A stretch of DNA of 64,000 nucleotides, from positions 1,116,001 through 1,180,000 of the forward strand of contig NZ_OY761440.1 in NCBI RefSeq assembly GCF_963664415.1, written 5' to 3'. Of the stretch, positions 50,109-58,896 are shown piece after piece. The translations under genes were made by a program, and so were the position numbers. Under the pieces are notes generated by a model, which was not told the DNA's origin, ran no database searches, and saw only the letters and a list, made by a program, of their open reading frames with translations. Within the stretch, counting starts at the first letter, position 1; each line of letters opens with the position of its first letter. The stretch is from an uncultured Desulfobacter sp. (GTDB taxonomy: Bacteria > Desulfobacterota > Desulfobacteria > Desulfobacterales > Desulfobacteraceae).

Positions 50109-50630
50109 CTATTTGGGGCCAAGCAGCATGGTAATGACCCGCCCTTCAAACTTGGGAAGCTGTTCCACCTGGGCAAACTCGTTGGTCAGTTCCACCACTT
50201 TTTCCAAAACAACACTAGCCTGCTCCTTGAGCATAAACTCACGCCCCCTGAAAACAAGTGTAATCTTGACCTTATCACCATTAGAAATAAATTTTTCTAT
50301 GTGCCGGACCTTGGTTGCAAGATCATGATCGTCTGTTTTAGGGCGAACCTTGATCTCTTTGATCTGGACACTTTTTTGCTTCCTTTTGGCTTCCTGTTTT
50401 TTCTTAGTCAGCTCGTACTTATACTTTCCATGATCCATTATTTTGCAGACAGGAGGTCTGGCATCCGGAGACACCTCAACCAGATCCAAAGCCTCGCCCT
50501 CAGCCACACGTAACGCCTCCGCTATGGGCAGAATCCCTATCTGTTCACCGTCAGAACCAATAACCCGAACCTCAGAGGCTCTGATCCCCTTATTCACTCT
50601 TGTCTGATCTTGCTTAACTCGCTTAGATAT
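50109..50630 (-). CDS. infC: Translation initiation factor IF-3 (rare ATA start)
   Basis: IF-3 checks start-codon pairing on the 30S subunit. The protein (about 173 residues) shows R-V-N-K-G-I-R-A-S-E-V-R-V-I, V-E-V-S-P-D-A-R-P-P-V-C-K-I-M-D, and K-E-I-K-V-R-P-K-T-D-D-H-D. No ATG fits. GGGAGG ends 5 bases before an in-frame ATA at 50630, while the upstream GTG (50651) would put that ribosome site inside the gene. Many infC genes start with ATT or ATC, which allows autoregulation by IF-3. ATA would be a rarer version of the same device. Confidence 0.9.
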   Translation of the reverse strand: MSKRVKQDQTRVNKGIRASEVRVIGSDGEQIGILPIAEALRVAEGEALDLVEVSPDARPPVCKIMDHGKYKYELTKKKQEAKRKQKSVQIKEIKVRPKTDDHDLATKVRHIEKFISNGDKVKITLVFRGREFMLKEQASVVLEKVVELTNEFAQVEQLPKFEGRVITMLLGPK

Positions 50631-50727
50631 TTTTACCTCCCGCCGAAGCACAAAATTATAATCATGTCAATACAACAAGCATAACCTTTGAATTATATAT
50701 ATAATATACATACAAATCAAGAACTAT

Positions 50728-51285
50728 TTATTTTATCCCTGAATGATCTCTCTGGTTTTCTTCTAACTTACGCCATTGATCAAGCGTATATGACTCCAGA
50801 AGACTGGCTTTCCAATATAAATTAGCATCTTTATTAAAGAATTTATAAAAAAGATCAAGGCTTTTTTTACGCAATACATTGGAGACAATAGTGATTTGGG
50901 CATCTTTATATAAGGGCGCAAGACACCGTCTGTCCAGACCAGTGCCCCCCCCCATCACATCTTCATAGGCAAACACCAGAGTCTGGATACCGGCCAGCAG
51001 AATTGCAGCAAAGCACATCAGACATGGTTCCATGGTACAATACAACACAGCTCGCTCCGGGCTAAACTGAGCATCTGAGGATTCAAGAGCCTTAAGTGTA
51101 CGTATTTCTGCATGATCAATTTCACTGAAAAAAGACAAATCTCCCGAAGTCCCCACCCTAGCGCCAGAAGCAATCACCCGATCATCTTGAACAACAACAC
51201 ACCCAACAGGGAACTGCCCTTGATCAAAGGCGTTACGAGCTTGTTCCAGGGCCTGCTCCATAAAAAACTCGTGATCCAAAAGCAC
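50728..51285 (-). CDS. Nucleoside deaminase family protein (TadA-like)
   Basis: The 185-residue protein has the zinc deaminase motifs H-A-E (58-60) and P-C-L-M-C (87-91), with G-Q-F-P-V-G-C-V-V-V ahead. Members deaminate adenosine 34 in tRNA-Arg, or guanine or cytosine. The C-terminal extension (about residues 125-185) is longer than in TadA, so tRNA editing is not certain. It lies downstream of infC on the same strand, separated by an AT-rich gap. The start has a GGAGTGCTTTTGG leader. Confidence 0.78.
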   Translation of the reverse strand: MLLDHEFFMEQALEQARNAFDQGQFPVGCVVVQDDRVIASGARVGTSGDLSFFSEIDHAEIRTLKALESSDAQFSPERAVLYCTMEPCLMCFAAILLAGIQTLVFAYEDVMGGGTGLDRRCLAPLYKDAQITIVSNVLRKKSLDLFYKFFNKDANLYWKASLLESYTLDQWRKLEENQRDHSGIK

Positions 51286-51354
51286 TCCTTTCCTTGATTT
51301 TTTTATTAAATGCTGTATTTAATTTGATTTTTATTTTATTTCAATACTGTTTTG

Positions 51355-52443
51355 ATGAATACAATAAACGAAAAAATAGAACAAAAGCCCAGTATCCGGG
51401 AAATCTTCCAGCAACGGGAGCACAATTTTCTATCGAGATACGGCACCCCCAGCACCAACGCAGAGCGTCGGCACCCTGAAGTTGCCCCAGGCAATATTAG
51501 AACCCCCTTTCAGCTTGACAGGGACCGAATTGTATACTCCAATGCCTTCAGGCGGCTGAAATACAAAACCCAGGTTTTTCTGTCACCGTTAGGAGACCAT
51601 TACCGAACCCGACTTACCCACACCCTGGAGGTTTCTGAAACTGCCAGAAATATTGCCCGGGCCATGCGCCTGAACGAAGACCTCGCTGAAGCGGTTGCCC
51701 TTGGACATGATTTAGGACATACACCCTTCGGACATGGTGGAGAAACGGCCCTAATTGAGGTACACTCTCCCCGCTTTACCCATTCCGACCAAAGCTTAAG
51801 AGTCGTGGATGTATTGGAAAATAAAGGGAAAGGCCTGAATCTCACCACCCAGGTCAGAGACGGCATTCTTAAGCACTCCAAGGGATTTGGCAACATCATT
51901 CCGGCAACACCTGGCGAAACAGCATCGACCATAGAAGGTCGAATCGTACGCGTGGCTGATATCATTGCCTACCTGAACCATGACCTTGATGATGCGCTAC
52001 GCGGCAAAGTCATATCCAAAGATGAGGTGCCTGACATCTGCATCAAAAGGCTTGGCACCACTCACTCCGCCCGAGCATCCACAATGATGGAACAGTTGGT
52101 CTACAACAGCGGCCCCAAGAATGGGGAATTCATTCTAAGCATGGGAGAACAGACCATGGAAGCCATGACCATCCTAAGAAAATTCCTCTTTGAAAGAGTC
52201 TATCGGTCCCCGGCGGTTCATGGAGAATTTGTAAAGGCAAAAAAAGTAATTATCGGCCTCTACCAATATTTCATGGAAAATCCCGACGAGATGCAAAAAG
52301 AGTTGGAAAAAATGGAAATGGCCCCATGGGATTCGACAAAAAACAAACTAAAACGCTCGGTTTGTGATGTCATTGCCTCCATGACAGACCGATACGCACT
52401 TAAACTCTATTCCCGTCTGTTTTTTCCCAACCCACTGGTTTAA
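51355..52443 (+). CDS. dGTP triphosphohydrolase-like HD protein
   Basis: The protein (about 362 residues) is a bacterial dGTPase-like HD hydrolase: T-R-L-T-H-T-L-E-V-S-E, then the H-D pair in A-L-G-H-D-L-G-H-T-P-F-G-H-G-G-E, and R-V-A-D-I-I-A-Y-L-N-H-D-L-D-D-A with the last metal Asp. It cleaves dNTPs to nucleoside and tripolyphosphate, or acts on related substrates. The ATG at 51355 is chosen over a TTG just before it; the ribosome site is weak. It begins a plus-strand run with a cysteine-cluster gene after it. Confidence 0.85.
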   Translation: MNTINEKIEQKPSIREIFQQREHNFLSRYGTPSTNAERRHPEVAPGNIRTPFQLDRDRIVYSNAFRRLKYKTQVFLSPLGDHYRTRLTHTLEVSETARNIARAMRLNEDLAEAVALGHDLGHTPFGHGGETALIEVHSPRFTHSDQSLRVVDVLENKGKGLNLTTQVRDGILKHSKGFGNIIPATPGETASTIEGRIVRVADIIAYLNHDLDDALRGKVISKDEVPDICIKRLGTTHSARASTMMEQLVYNSGPKNGEFILSMGEQTMEAMTILRKFLFERVYRSPAVHGEFVKAKKVIIGLYQYFMENPDEMQKELEKMEMAPWDSTKNKLKRSVCDVIASMTDRYALKLYSRLFFPNPLV

Positions 52444-52466
52444 AAAAACGAACATAAAAGACTATC

Positions 52467-53072
52467 ATGACACATACCCCGGAACATTTTTCCCCTCTCG
52501 TCCAGCTTTACCACGATATGGATAATACATGGAACCAAATTGCACAACAATATGGATTTGAGTGCAACGGCTGTGAAGACAACTGCTGCCTGTCTCTATT
52601 TTTCCACCACACCCATGCCGAAGTATCTTTTCTGCAGCTTGGCTTCCATACCTTACCCCGCAAAGATCAAAAGCAGATATTAACCCTTAGCCGGGACTAC
52701 TGCAATCAAACCTTCTGTGAAACTAAGCAAACCCATAACCCGCCGACATCCAAAAAAATACCCTGCCCTTTGCTCAAAAACGACAGGTGCAGTCTTTACC
52801 AATTTAGACCCATGATCTGCCGGATGCACGGACTACCCCACGAGCTACATAAGCCTGGATTCAATGTCATCAAAGGTCCCGGTTGTGATGCCGGAAAATT
52901 TGACAGCCGAACATATATTCCTTTTGACCGGACCCCATTTTATAAACAGATGGCTGTCATAGAAATGAAATTCAGACAGCTGACAGGCAAAACCGGAAAA
53001 ATCAAAAAAACCATTGCCCAAATACTTTTAGATTCAACAACAGAAAAGAAAAGGGCCCCAAAGGCACCTTGA
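52467..53072 (+). CDS. YkgJ-family cysteine-cluster protein
   Basis: The 201-residue protein has the cysteine pattern of YkgJ/UPF0153: C-N-G-C-E-D-N-C-C near residue 33, then C-P-L-L, C-S-L-Y-Q-F-R-P-M-I-C-R near 117 and a late G-C-D-A-G. These residues probably bind zinc or an iron-sulfur cluster; the role of the family is unknown. It starts 23 bp after the HD hydrolase gene on the same strand. A second, different YkgJ-type gene is at 57233-57970. Confidence 0.75.
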   Translation: MTHTPEHFSPLVQLYHDMDNTWNQIAQQYGFECNGCEDNCCLSLFFHHTHAEVSFLQLGFHTLPRKDQKQILTLSRDYCNQTFCETKQTHNPPTSKKIPCPLLKNDRCSLYQFRPMICRMHGLPHELHKPGFNVIKGPGCDAGKFDSRTYIPFDRTPFYKQMAVIEMKFRQLTGKTGKIKKTIAQILLDSTTEKKRAPKAP

Positions 53073-53097
53073 CAGCAAGAAAACAATCCGATACTTT
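53069..53097 (+). promoter_or_regulatory. Predicted sigma-70 promoter of pta
   Basis: TTGACA (53069-53074), a 17-base spacer and TACTTT (53092-53097) form a near-consensus promoter. The pta start lies about 88 bases downstream. The -35 element overlaps the stop of the preceding gene. An imperfect palindrome ATTCGAAATTTTCGAT at about 53116-53131 could be a regulator site. Confidence 0.6.
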
Positions 53098-53184
53098 TAT
53101 TTGAATAGCTGTTGTATTCGAAATTTTCGATAAAACGTCCCTCTCTATCTAAAGAAAACAAAACGAGTCTTTGGAGAAATTTCA

Positions 53185-55293
53185 ATGTCAAGCGGTTTAT
53201 ATATCACCGCCACCCAGGCGGGCGCCGGTAAATCAGCCATTGCCATAGGCGTAATGGAAATGCTTTTTCGAAAGCTTGAGCGTGTAGGCTTTTTCAGACC
53301 CATCATCACCAAGGACCCCGAAGATGCCTGGGACCTAGATATTGAATTGATGTCCAGTCAATACCATCTTGACCGACCCTATGCCACCATGTACGGCGTC
53401 ACCCAGAATGAAGCAGACCAACTGCTAAGCCACGGCAAAAAAGATGAGTTGCTTGAAAAAATCATCGAAAAATATAATGATGCCAGGCAAAAATGTTCTT
53501 TTATCCTTTGCGAAGGAACAGATTTCGTATCATCCACCACGGGTGTGGAATTTGATATCAATGCTACCATTATACAAAACCTGAACTGTCCTGTGCTCCT
53601 GGTTGCTGATGCCCACAATAAATCCATGGAAGAGGCCGCAACACTAACCGGAATGACCCTAGACTCTCTGGGAAGCAAAGGGTGTCATATCCTGGGAACC
53701 ATAATCAACCGGGTGGCACCATCCGACCTGCCAGGTATCATTGATTACTTCAAAAAAACAGAATTATTCCCCGATCAACTGCTATATGCCGTTCCCGAGG
53801 AAGAAGCCTTGGCGAATCCAACCGTTGCGGAAGTTGCAAGTGCACTGGGTGCAAAAGTACTCATTGGAAGCAACCAGCTCTACCGCCATGCCCGGGGGTT
53901 TACCGTTGCGGCCATGCAGTTAACCAACCTGTTATGCAGAATTGAGCACGGCACCCTGATTATCACCCCTGGAGACCGGGCCGATGTAATCGTAGCATGC
54001 ATGGCAGCCCAGTCTTCAGATTCCATCGAAAATGTTTCCGGCATCATTTTGACCGGAGGTCTTGTACCTGAAGGTCCGGTATGGGAGCTTATCAAAGGTA
54101 TTCCTGATGCCATACCCGTCCTCAGCGTCACAGAAAACACATTCCCCACTGCTTTGGCCGTGGAAAAAATCAAGGGTTCGATTTCACCGTATGATGACAG
54201 GAAAATCACCCGGGCACTGGCTCTATTTGAACAGCACGTGGATATTGACCGAATGATGAATAAAGTCATCACCACGGACGCCACCATTATGACACCCAAA
54301 ATGTTCGAATACGAACTCATCCGTAAAGCCCGGATGTTCAAAAAACGGATTGTTCTGCCCGAAGGAGATGAAGAGCGGATATTGCGTGCCGTGGAAACCA
54401 TTCTACGGCGTGGAATTGTTGACATCACTCTTCTTGGTGATGAAAAAAAAATCCGGCACAAAATCAGGAAGCTTGGCCTGCGCATGGGAGAATTTGACAT
54501 CATCAACCCGGGAAAATCTGAACTACTCGAAAATTATGCTCAAATCTATTGCGATTTAAGAAAACACAAAGGCATGACCATTGAAAATGCCCGGGACCGG
54601 GTGACGGATGTTAACTATTTCGGCACAATGATGGTACACATGGGTGATGTGGACGGCATGGTATCAGGTTCCGTCCACAGCACAGCGGCAACCATTATCC
54701 CCTCATTTGAAATCATCAAAGCCAAAAATCCCAAAACCCCTGTATCCGGATTATTTTTCATGTGCCTGCCACACAGGGTTTTAGCCTATGGGGATTGTGC
54801 TATTAACCCAGACCCCAATGCAGAGCAGCTTGCAGAGATCGCCATTACTTCGGCGGAAACAGTGCAAATGTTTGACATCGAACCAAAAATTGCCATGCTC
54901 TCTTATTCCACAGGTACCTCGGGCAAAGGCAAAGATGTTGACAAAGTCAGGGAAGCCACCAGAATCGTCCAACAAAAGCGCCCGGACCTGCTCATTGAAG
55001 GACCCATACAGTATGATGCGGCAATAGAACCCAATGTCGCAAAAACCAAAATGCCGGACTCTCCTGTGGCTGGTAAAGCCACGGTTTTCATTTTTCCGGA
55101 TCTCAACACGGGAAACAACACTTACAAAGCCGTACAACGTTCCTCGGGTGCCGTGGCCATCGGCCCCACCCTGCAGGGTTTAAACAAACCGGTGAATGAC
55201 CTAAGCCGAGGCTGCCTTGTGACGGATATCATCAACACCGTAGCCATCACAGCCATCCAGGCCGCCGAGCAGGATTGGAAAAATAAAAGCTAA
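53185..55293 (+). CDS. pta: Phosphate acetyltransferase (long, DRTGG-containing form)
   Basis: The 702-residue enzyme interconverts acetyl-CoA and acetyl phosphate. Its N-terminal P-loop-like domain has A-T-Q-A-G-A-G-K-S-A-I-A, then a DRTGG domain (P-G-D-R-A-D-V-I; I-L-T-G-G-L), and the catalytic PTA domain from about 375 (R-I-V-L-P-E-G-D-E-E-R-I-L-R; S-Y-S-T-G-T-S-G-K-G-K-D). The long form is the one found in many proteobacteria, where the N-terminal part is regulatory. ackA is not beside it in the window. In sulfate reducers it links acetate and acetyl-CoA. Confidence 0.96.
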   Translation: MSSGLYITATQAGAGKSAIAIGVMEMLFRKLERVGFFRPIITKDPEDAWDLDIELMSSQYHLDRPYATMYGVTQNEADQLLSHGKKDELLEKIIEKYNDARQKCSFILCEGTDFVSSTTGVEFDINATIIQNLNCPVLLVADAHNKSMEEAATLTGMTLDSLGSKGCHILGTIINRVAPSDLPGIIDYFKKTELFPDQLLYAVPEEEALANPTVAEVASALGAKVLIGSNQLYRHARGFTVAAMQLTNLLCRIEHGTLIITPGDRADVIVACMAAQSSDSIENVSGIILTGGLVPEGPVWELIKGIPDAIPVLSVTENTFPTALAVEKIKGSISPYDDRKITRALALFEQHVDIDRMMNKVITTDATIMTPKMFEYELIRKARMFKKRIVLPEGDEERILRAVETILRRGIVDITLLGDEKKIRHKIRKLGLRMGEFDIINPGKSELLENYAQIYCDLRKHKGMTIENARDRVTDVNYFGTMMVHMGDVDGMVSGSVHSTAATIIPSFEIIKAKNPKTPVSGLFFMCLPHRVLAYGDCAINPDPNAEQLAEIAITSAETVQMFDIEPKIAMLSYSTGTSGKGKDVDKVREATRIVQQKRPDLLIEGPIQYDAAIEPNVAKTKMPDSPVAGKATVFIFPDLNTGNNTYKAVQRSSGAVAIGPTLQGLNKPVNDLSRGCLVTDIINTVAITAIQAAEQDWKNKS

Positions 55294-56201
55294 TGGAGAT
55301 GGGCCTGATTTTCATACACTGCCTTATAACGCTCCTTAGTATAATAGATAAATTCCTGGAGAACAGATGAAAAATATTTATCTTTATGCCAGATTGTATA
55401 AAAGGAACGGGAAAATTTAAAATCTTTAATTTTAAGACGAAACAGCTGCCCGGATAAAAGTTCATTCATTACAGAAATCCTAGACAGGCAGCTCAACGCC
55501 CCCTTGTTTCCAAGTACGGATTTTACAGCTTCCGTATGCCCCACCTCCAAAAAAGGTTTAAACCGTTTTTTATACTTTGCTATGTGGTATAAAAAGACTT
55601 CCCGTGTGCCGGAGCCCTCTTCCCTGAAAATCCATCGCTTTGATAAAAGCTCGTCCATGCGGTAATCTTCGTTGCGCACCAGATCCGAATCGCCGGTCAC
55701 CACATAGAGCTCATCAAGCCCAAGCACTTCCCGCTCAATTTCGATACTGTTGTAGTCTGCTTCAACAAACCCTATATCCAACTCACCATCTTCGATAAGC
55801 TTGCCGATCTCTATGGTATTGCCCGTTATCTTTTCCACACGCACCCCTTCATACAGCTCGGCAAACTCATAAATAATCTGGGGTAGAATATAGTTGGCAA
55901 TAGATGAGCTAGCACCCACTTTGATATCTCCAACCAGATCCTGGTCCCTGAACATAGCCTCGCTTTCCCGCAGGCCAAAAACCAGGGGCTCCACCATCCT
56001 GAAGAAATAACGCCCGTTTTCATTGACCACCAGTCGTTTATGAATGCGGTCGAATAATAACTTTCCCAGGGTTTCTTCAAGTGATTTTATGGCCATGGAT
56101 ACTGCCGACTGGGTCAGGCCGAAATCCTTGGCCACCTGACTTAAATGGGGCGTTTTCACAAGTGCAAGAAATAATTCAAGTTGCCTTAATGTCAATCGCA
56201 T
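55290..56201 (-). CDS. LysR-family transcription regulator (CysB/CbbR-like)
   Basis: The 303-residue protein has a winged HTH at the N-terminus (L-R-Q-L-E-L-F-L-A-L; Q-V-A-K-D-F-G-L-T-Q-S-A-V-S-M-A-I-K-S-L-E) and a periplasmic-binding-like effector domain (D-I-K-V-G-A-S-S-S-I-A-N-Y; F-R-E-E-G-S-G-T-R). It overlaps the pta stop by 4 bp, tail to tail. The R-E-E-G-S-G-T-R block fits members that sense small anions or carboxylates. Its target is unknown. Confidence 0.88.
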   Translation of the reverse strand: MRLTLRQLELFLALVKTPHLSQVAKDFGLTQSAVSMAIKSLEETLGKLLFDRIHKRLVVNENGRYFFRMVEPLVFGLRESEAMFRDQDLVGDIKVGASSSIANYILPQIIYEFAELYEGVRVEKITGNTIEIGKLIEDGELDIGFVEADYNSIEIEREVLGLDELYVVTGDSDLVRNEDYRMDELLSKRWIFREEGSGTREVFLYHIAKYKKRFKPFLEVGHTEAVKSVLGNKGALSCLSRISVMNELLSGQLFRLKIKDFKFSRSFYTIWHKDKYFSSVLQEFIYYTKERYKAVYENQAHLH

Positions 56202-56402
56202 ACCTCCATAGACCTGTTAAACAAGGGCATAACCTGCATACCCTTTAGCATCGAAACACAAAATTGCAGGGGTCGTCTGTCATACAGAATAAATATATCA
56301 TGCTGACGGATTTACCCAAAGAGTATATTCAAAAAAATTGATAGATTCGTTCAATTTCTTAAATACTTTTGGTTCACAAATTCAGTAAAGCATATTTTTA
56401 AA

Positions 56403-57221
56403 TTAAACGATGCCAGGGGGCATAGGGGGCACTGATGCACCGCCCAAAACAAACCCGCCGTCAATACGCAGAACAGCACCGGTCATATAGGGAGCATCCC
56501 TGATAATAAAGTTGACGGCCTTGACAACATCGGAGATCTGACCGGTCCGACCGACCAGGGTATGGTCTATCAGGGAACGCTTTTCCGCATCCGACAACAC
56601 CTCCCGCCACCCCCGGGTGCCCTGGGCATGGCGGGTTTCAAATATACCCAGCATCAATTCGTTCACCCGCACCAAAGGCGCCCCCATCCGGGCCCATGTT
56701 TCGGTAAGCACACCCACCCCCCGGTTGGCGGCTGAATACCCCTCGTTGAAAACCAGGGCAGCCGGGCCGGATCTACCGGTTATGGCTGCAACAGAAGAAA
56801 TATTAATGACAACGGCATTATCACACGCCTTCAATAAAGGAAACATTGCCTCAAAAACCCAGCGTTTGGCTTTAAGCGTAGTTTCAATCTCCAAATCCCA
56901 CTGTTCTTCAACATATGCTCCGTGGACCGTAGGCCAGCCACCACGTTCAATGTTGTTCACCAGGATATCCAGACGCCCATACCGATCCTTTATAAATTTT
57001 GCCAGACTTTCTATTTCATCGATTTTACGCAAATCTGCATTTATTATGTGGTGTTCGGCACCAATTTTCTCAAACTCTGCGTCCATATCACCGAAGGCAT
57101 CCGGCCAGTCATGGCGAGTGAGAACAAGATTAGCCCCCTGCCGGGCAAGGTCCAGGCCAATGCCTTTGCCGATACCCTTAACGGCCCCAAGCACCAGCGC
57201 CACTTTTCCTTTTATTTCCAT
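56403..57221 (-). CDS. Short-chain dehydrogenase/reductase, catalytic Lys replaced
   Basis: The 272-residue Rossmann protein has G-A-V-K-G-I-G-K-G-I-G for nucleotide binding, D-I-L-V-N-N-I-E (variant of N-N-A-G), a Ser in I-N-I-S-S-V, and a Tyr in G-Y-S-A-A-N-R-G. In active SDR enzymes the Tyr is followed by three residues and a Lys; here the place is Asn. G-A-V-L-R-I-D-G-G closes the fold. It may be a divergent or non-catalytic SDR. It lies 11 bp after a cysteine-cluster gene on the same strand, probably an operon. Confidence 0.8.
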   Translation of the reverse strand: MEIKGKVALVLGAVKGIGKGIGLDLARQGANLVLTRHDWPDAFGDMDAEFEKIGAEHHIINADLRKIDEIESLAKFIKDRYGRLDILVNNIERGGWPTVHGAYVEEQWDLEIETTLKAKRWVFEAMFPLLKACDNAVVINISSVAAITGRSGPAALVFNEGYSAANRGVGVLTETWARMGAPLVRVNELMLGIFETRHAQGTRGWREVLSDAEKRSLIDHTLVGRTGQISDVVKAVNFIIRDAPYMTGAVLRIDGGFVLGGASVPPMPPGIV

Positions 57222-57232
57222 AATTTTCAGAC

Positions 57233-57970
57233 CTAAATTTCCAAATCTTTGCCAAACAACTGGTATTTTACCCAGGCAATACCGAAATTAAGCAGGCTCA
57301 AATCATCAGCTACAATCTTTTCCACAGAGTCTTTGGGCAGATCCAGGGAAGCAAGAAGCCCTTTTTCTTCAATCTGAATTTTAAAATTATCAAGATCATA
57401 TAAAGCCGTATAAAAGATATCTTCTTCAGCGCCTTCAAGTTGGCCGGGGCGAATCTGATTTTTCAGGCTGATCAGTTCAAGGATTTTATCATTTTCTGTG
57501 TTATGATCGATTACATCCTGGCCTTTAAGCCACTGGGCCACGGTTCTATCCCCCTGAACACCAAAACCTTTGCAGTGTTCTTCTTCAATCAAAGCAAAAT
57601 ACTCAACTTTTTCCCCAGTGCGCCTGTCCTTCGCAACGGCCCGGGCCAAAGGGTACATGCGGCATGATCCAGGGCGGTCATTATAAATAGAACATCCTGA
57701 ATCCGTAACAAAAGGGCAGGCATGACCGGTGGCCGGATTGGCCTTGAAGGTCAGCACCGGCAGACCAGAGCCGGGTCCGGTATGCCGGGATGTATATTTT
57801 TGCAAAAATTGCCCGGAGGGTAAGTTTACGGCATTTTTCATCCTCAAAACATCATATGGCGTCAGCGCCTGATTCAGATCCCTGCAGCATTGATTGAAAC
57901 AAGGATTATCAGGACTGCAGTTAAATTGCATAGGATCATCCAGCATCACAGGCAGCATCTCATCGTTCAT
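57233..57970 (-). CDS. YkgJ-family cysteine-cluster protein
   Basis: The 245-residue protein shows the YkgJ layout: F-N-C-S-P-D-N-P-C-F-N-Q-C-C-R-D near residue 14, then A-C-P-F-V-T-D-S-G-C-S-I-Y-N-D-R-P-G-S-C-R-M-Y-P near 95 and H-C-K-G-F-G later. The P-G-S-C-R-M-Y-P motif is the family signature. The function is unknown; metal or cluster binding is likely. It precedes the SDR gene by 11 bp and is divergent from aprB, from which it is separated by a 440-bp promoter region. Confidence 0.8.
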   Translation of the reverse strand: MNDEMLPVMLDDPMQFNCSPDNPCFNQCCRDLNQALTPYDVLRMKNAVNLPSGQFLQKYTSRHTGPGSGLPVLTFKANPATGHACPFVTDSGCSIYNDRPGSCRMYPLARAVAKDRRTGEKVEYFALIEEEHCKGFGVQGDRTVAQWLKGQDVIDHNTENDKILELISLKNQIRPGQLEGAEEDIFYTALYDLDNFKIQIEEKGLLASLDLPKDSVEKIVADDLSLLNFGIAWVKYQLFGKDLEI

Positions 57971-58184
57971 TTTTTTTCCTTTATTATCTTAAAATTATGC
58001 TATAAAACGGGTCTTCGACAACAGGCGGATAAATTACCAGGATACAACGGGTTTTTCCAGAGGATTTTAATGTGTGCATTCACAATATATAGTGCCTTGT
58101 ACGACAAAAAAACATATATATTGTCGATGCAATAATCATTCAAAAAAATTGAAGAAATCATTAAATCATTTTTTTTGAATTTTC

Positions 58185-58213
58185 TTGACACAGACCTTGT
58201 CAGGGTGTTATTC
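58185..58213 (+). promoter_or_regulatory. Candidate sigma-70 promoter of aprBA
   Basis: TTGACA (58185-58190), a 17-base spacer and TTATTC (58208-58213) form a plausible promoter about 200 bp before aprB. The spacer holds an inverted pair TGACA/TGTCA that might be an operator. The long 5' leader contains a hairpin with AGGCCT arms at 58306-58332. GGAGG precedes the aprB ATG. Confidence 0.5.
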
Positions 58214-58305
58214 CCATATCATTTGTTCGGAGGAAGAAGGCTCATTGAATGAAATTTTAAAGAAATTCAAGCCATCAACCTCAAAAGCTAAATGTTTTAA
58301 ATTAC

Positions 58306-58332
58306 AGGCCTTTCGAAACTTTCGGCAGGCCT
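58306..58332 (+). other. Hairpin in the aprB leader
   Basis: AGGCCT (58306-58311) and AGGCCT (58327-58332) are self-complementary arms of a hairpin, and the intervening TTTCGAAACTTTCGG adds partial pairing. It may stabilise the leader of a highly expressed message or act in regulation. No known riboswitch is recognised. Confidence 0.4.
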
Positions 58333-58410
58333 TAATCTAGATAGAAATAAATTGTCGCACAACGGTATTTGTGCAATTTTGATTAACCTACATTAATGGA
58401 GGTATTTTAA

Positions 58411-58848
58411 ATGCCATCTTTTGTAATCGCAGAAAAATGTGACGGCTGTAAAGGCGGGGACAAGACCGCATGCATGTACATCTGCCCCAATGACCTGATG
58501 GTTCTGGATGCAAATGCAATGAAAGCTTACAACCAAGAACCGGATCAGTGCTGGGAATGCTACTCTTGCGTAAAAATCTGCCCCTCCCAGGCCATTGAAG
58601 TAAGAGGTTACTCTGACTTCGTGCCCATGGGCGCTGCTGTACAGCCCATGATGGGTACTGAGGACATTATGTGGACCTGTAAGTTCAGAAACGGCGTTGT
58701 AAAACGCTTCAAATTCCCCATCAGAACCACTCCCGAAGGCGAAGCCAACGCTTATGAAGATCTGAAGGGTAAAGACCTGTCCTCAGGCCTCCTTTCCACT
58801 CAGGAAGCCGACGGTTATGTATTGGTAGCTCCCACCGAGCTGGCATAG
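58411..58848 (+). CDS. aprB: Adenylylsulfate reductase beta subunit
   Basis: The 145-residue iron-sulfur subunit feeds electrons to AprA for reduction of adenosine phosphosulfate to sulfite and AMP in the cytoplasm. It holds eight cluster cysteines in C-D-G-C-K-G-G-D-K-T-A-C-M-Y-I-C-P and C-W-E-C-Y-S-C-V-K-I-C-P, for two [4Fe-4S] clusters. A C-terminal arm that wraps around AprA follows. The length and motifs are normal for sulfate reducers. It is 48 bp before aprA and forms the aprBA operon. Confidence 0.98.
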   Translation: MPSFVIAEKCDGCKGGDKTACMYICPNDLMVLDANAMKAYNQEPDQCWECYSCVKICPSQAIEVRGYSDFVPMGAAVQPMMGTEDIMWTCKFRNGVVKRFKFPIRTTPEGEANAYEDLKGKDLSSGLLSTQEADGYVLVAPTELA

Positions 58849-58896
58849 GTCGCTTAAATTTAATTCTGATACTTATAAAATTTTTGGAGGTATATA

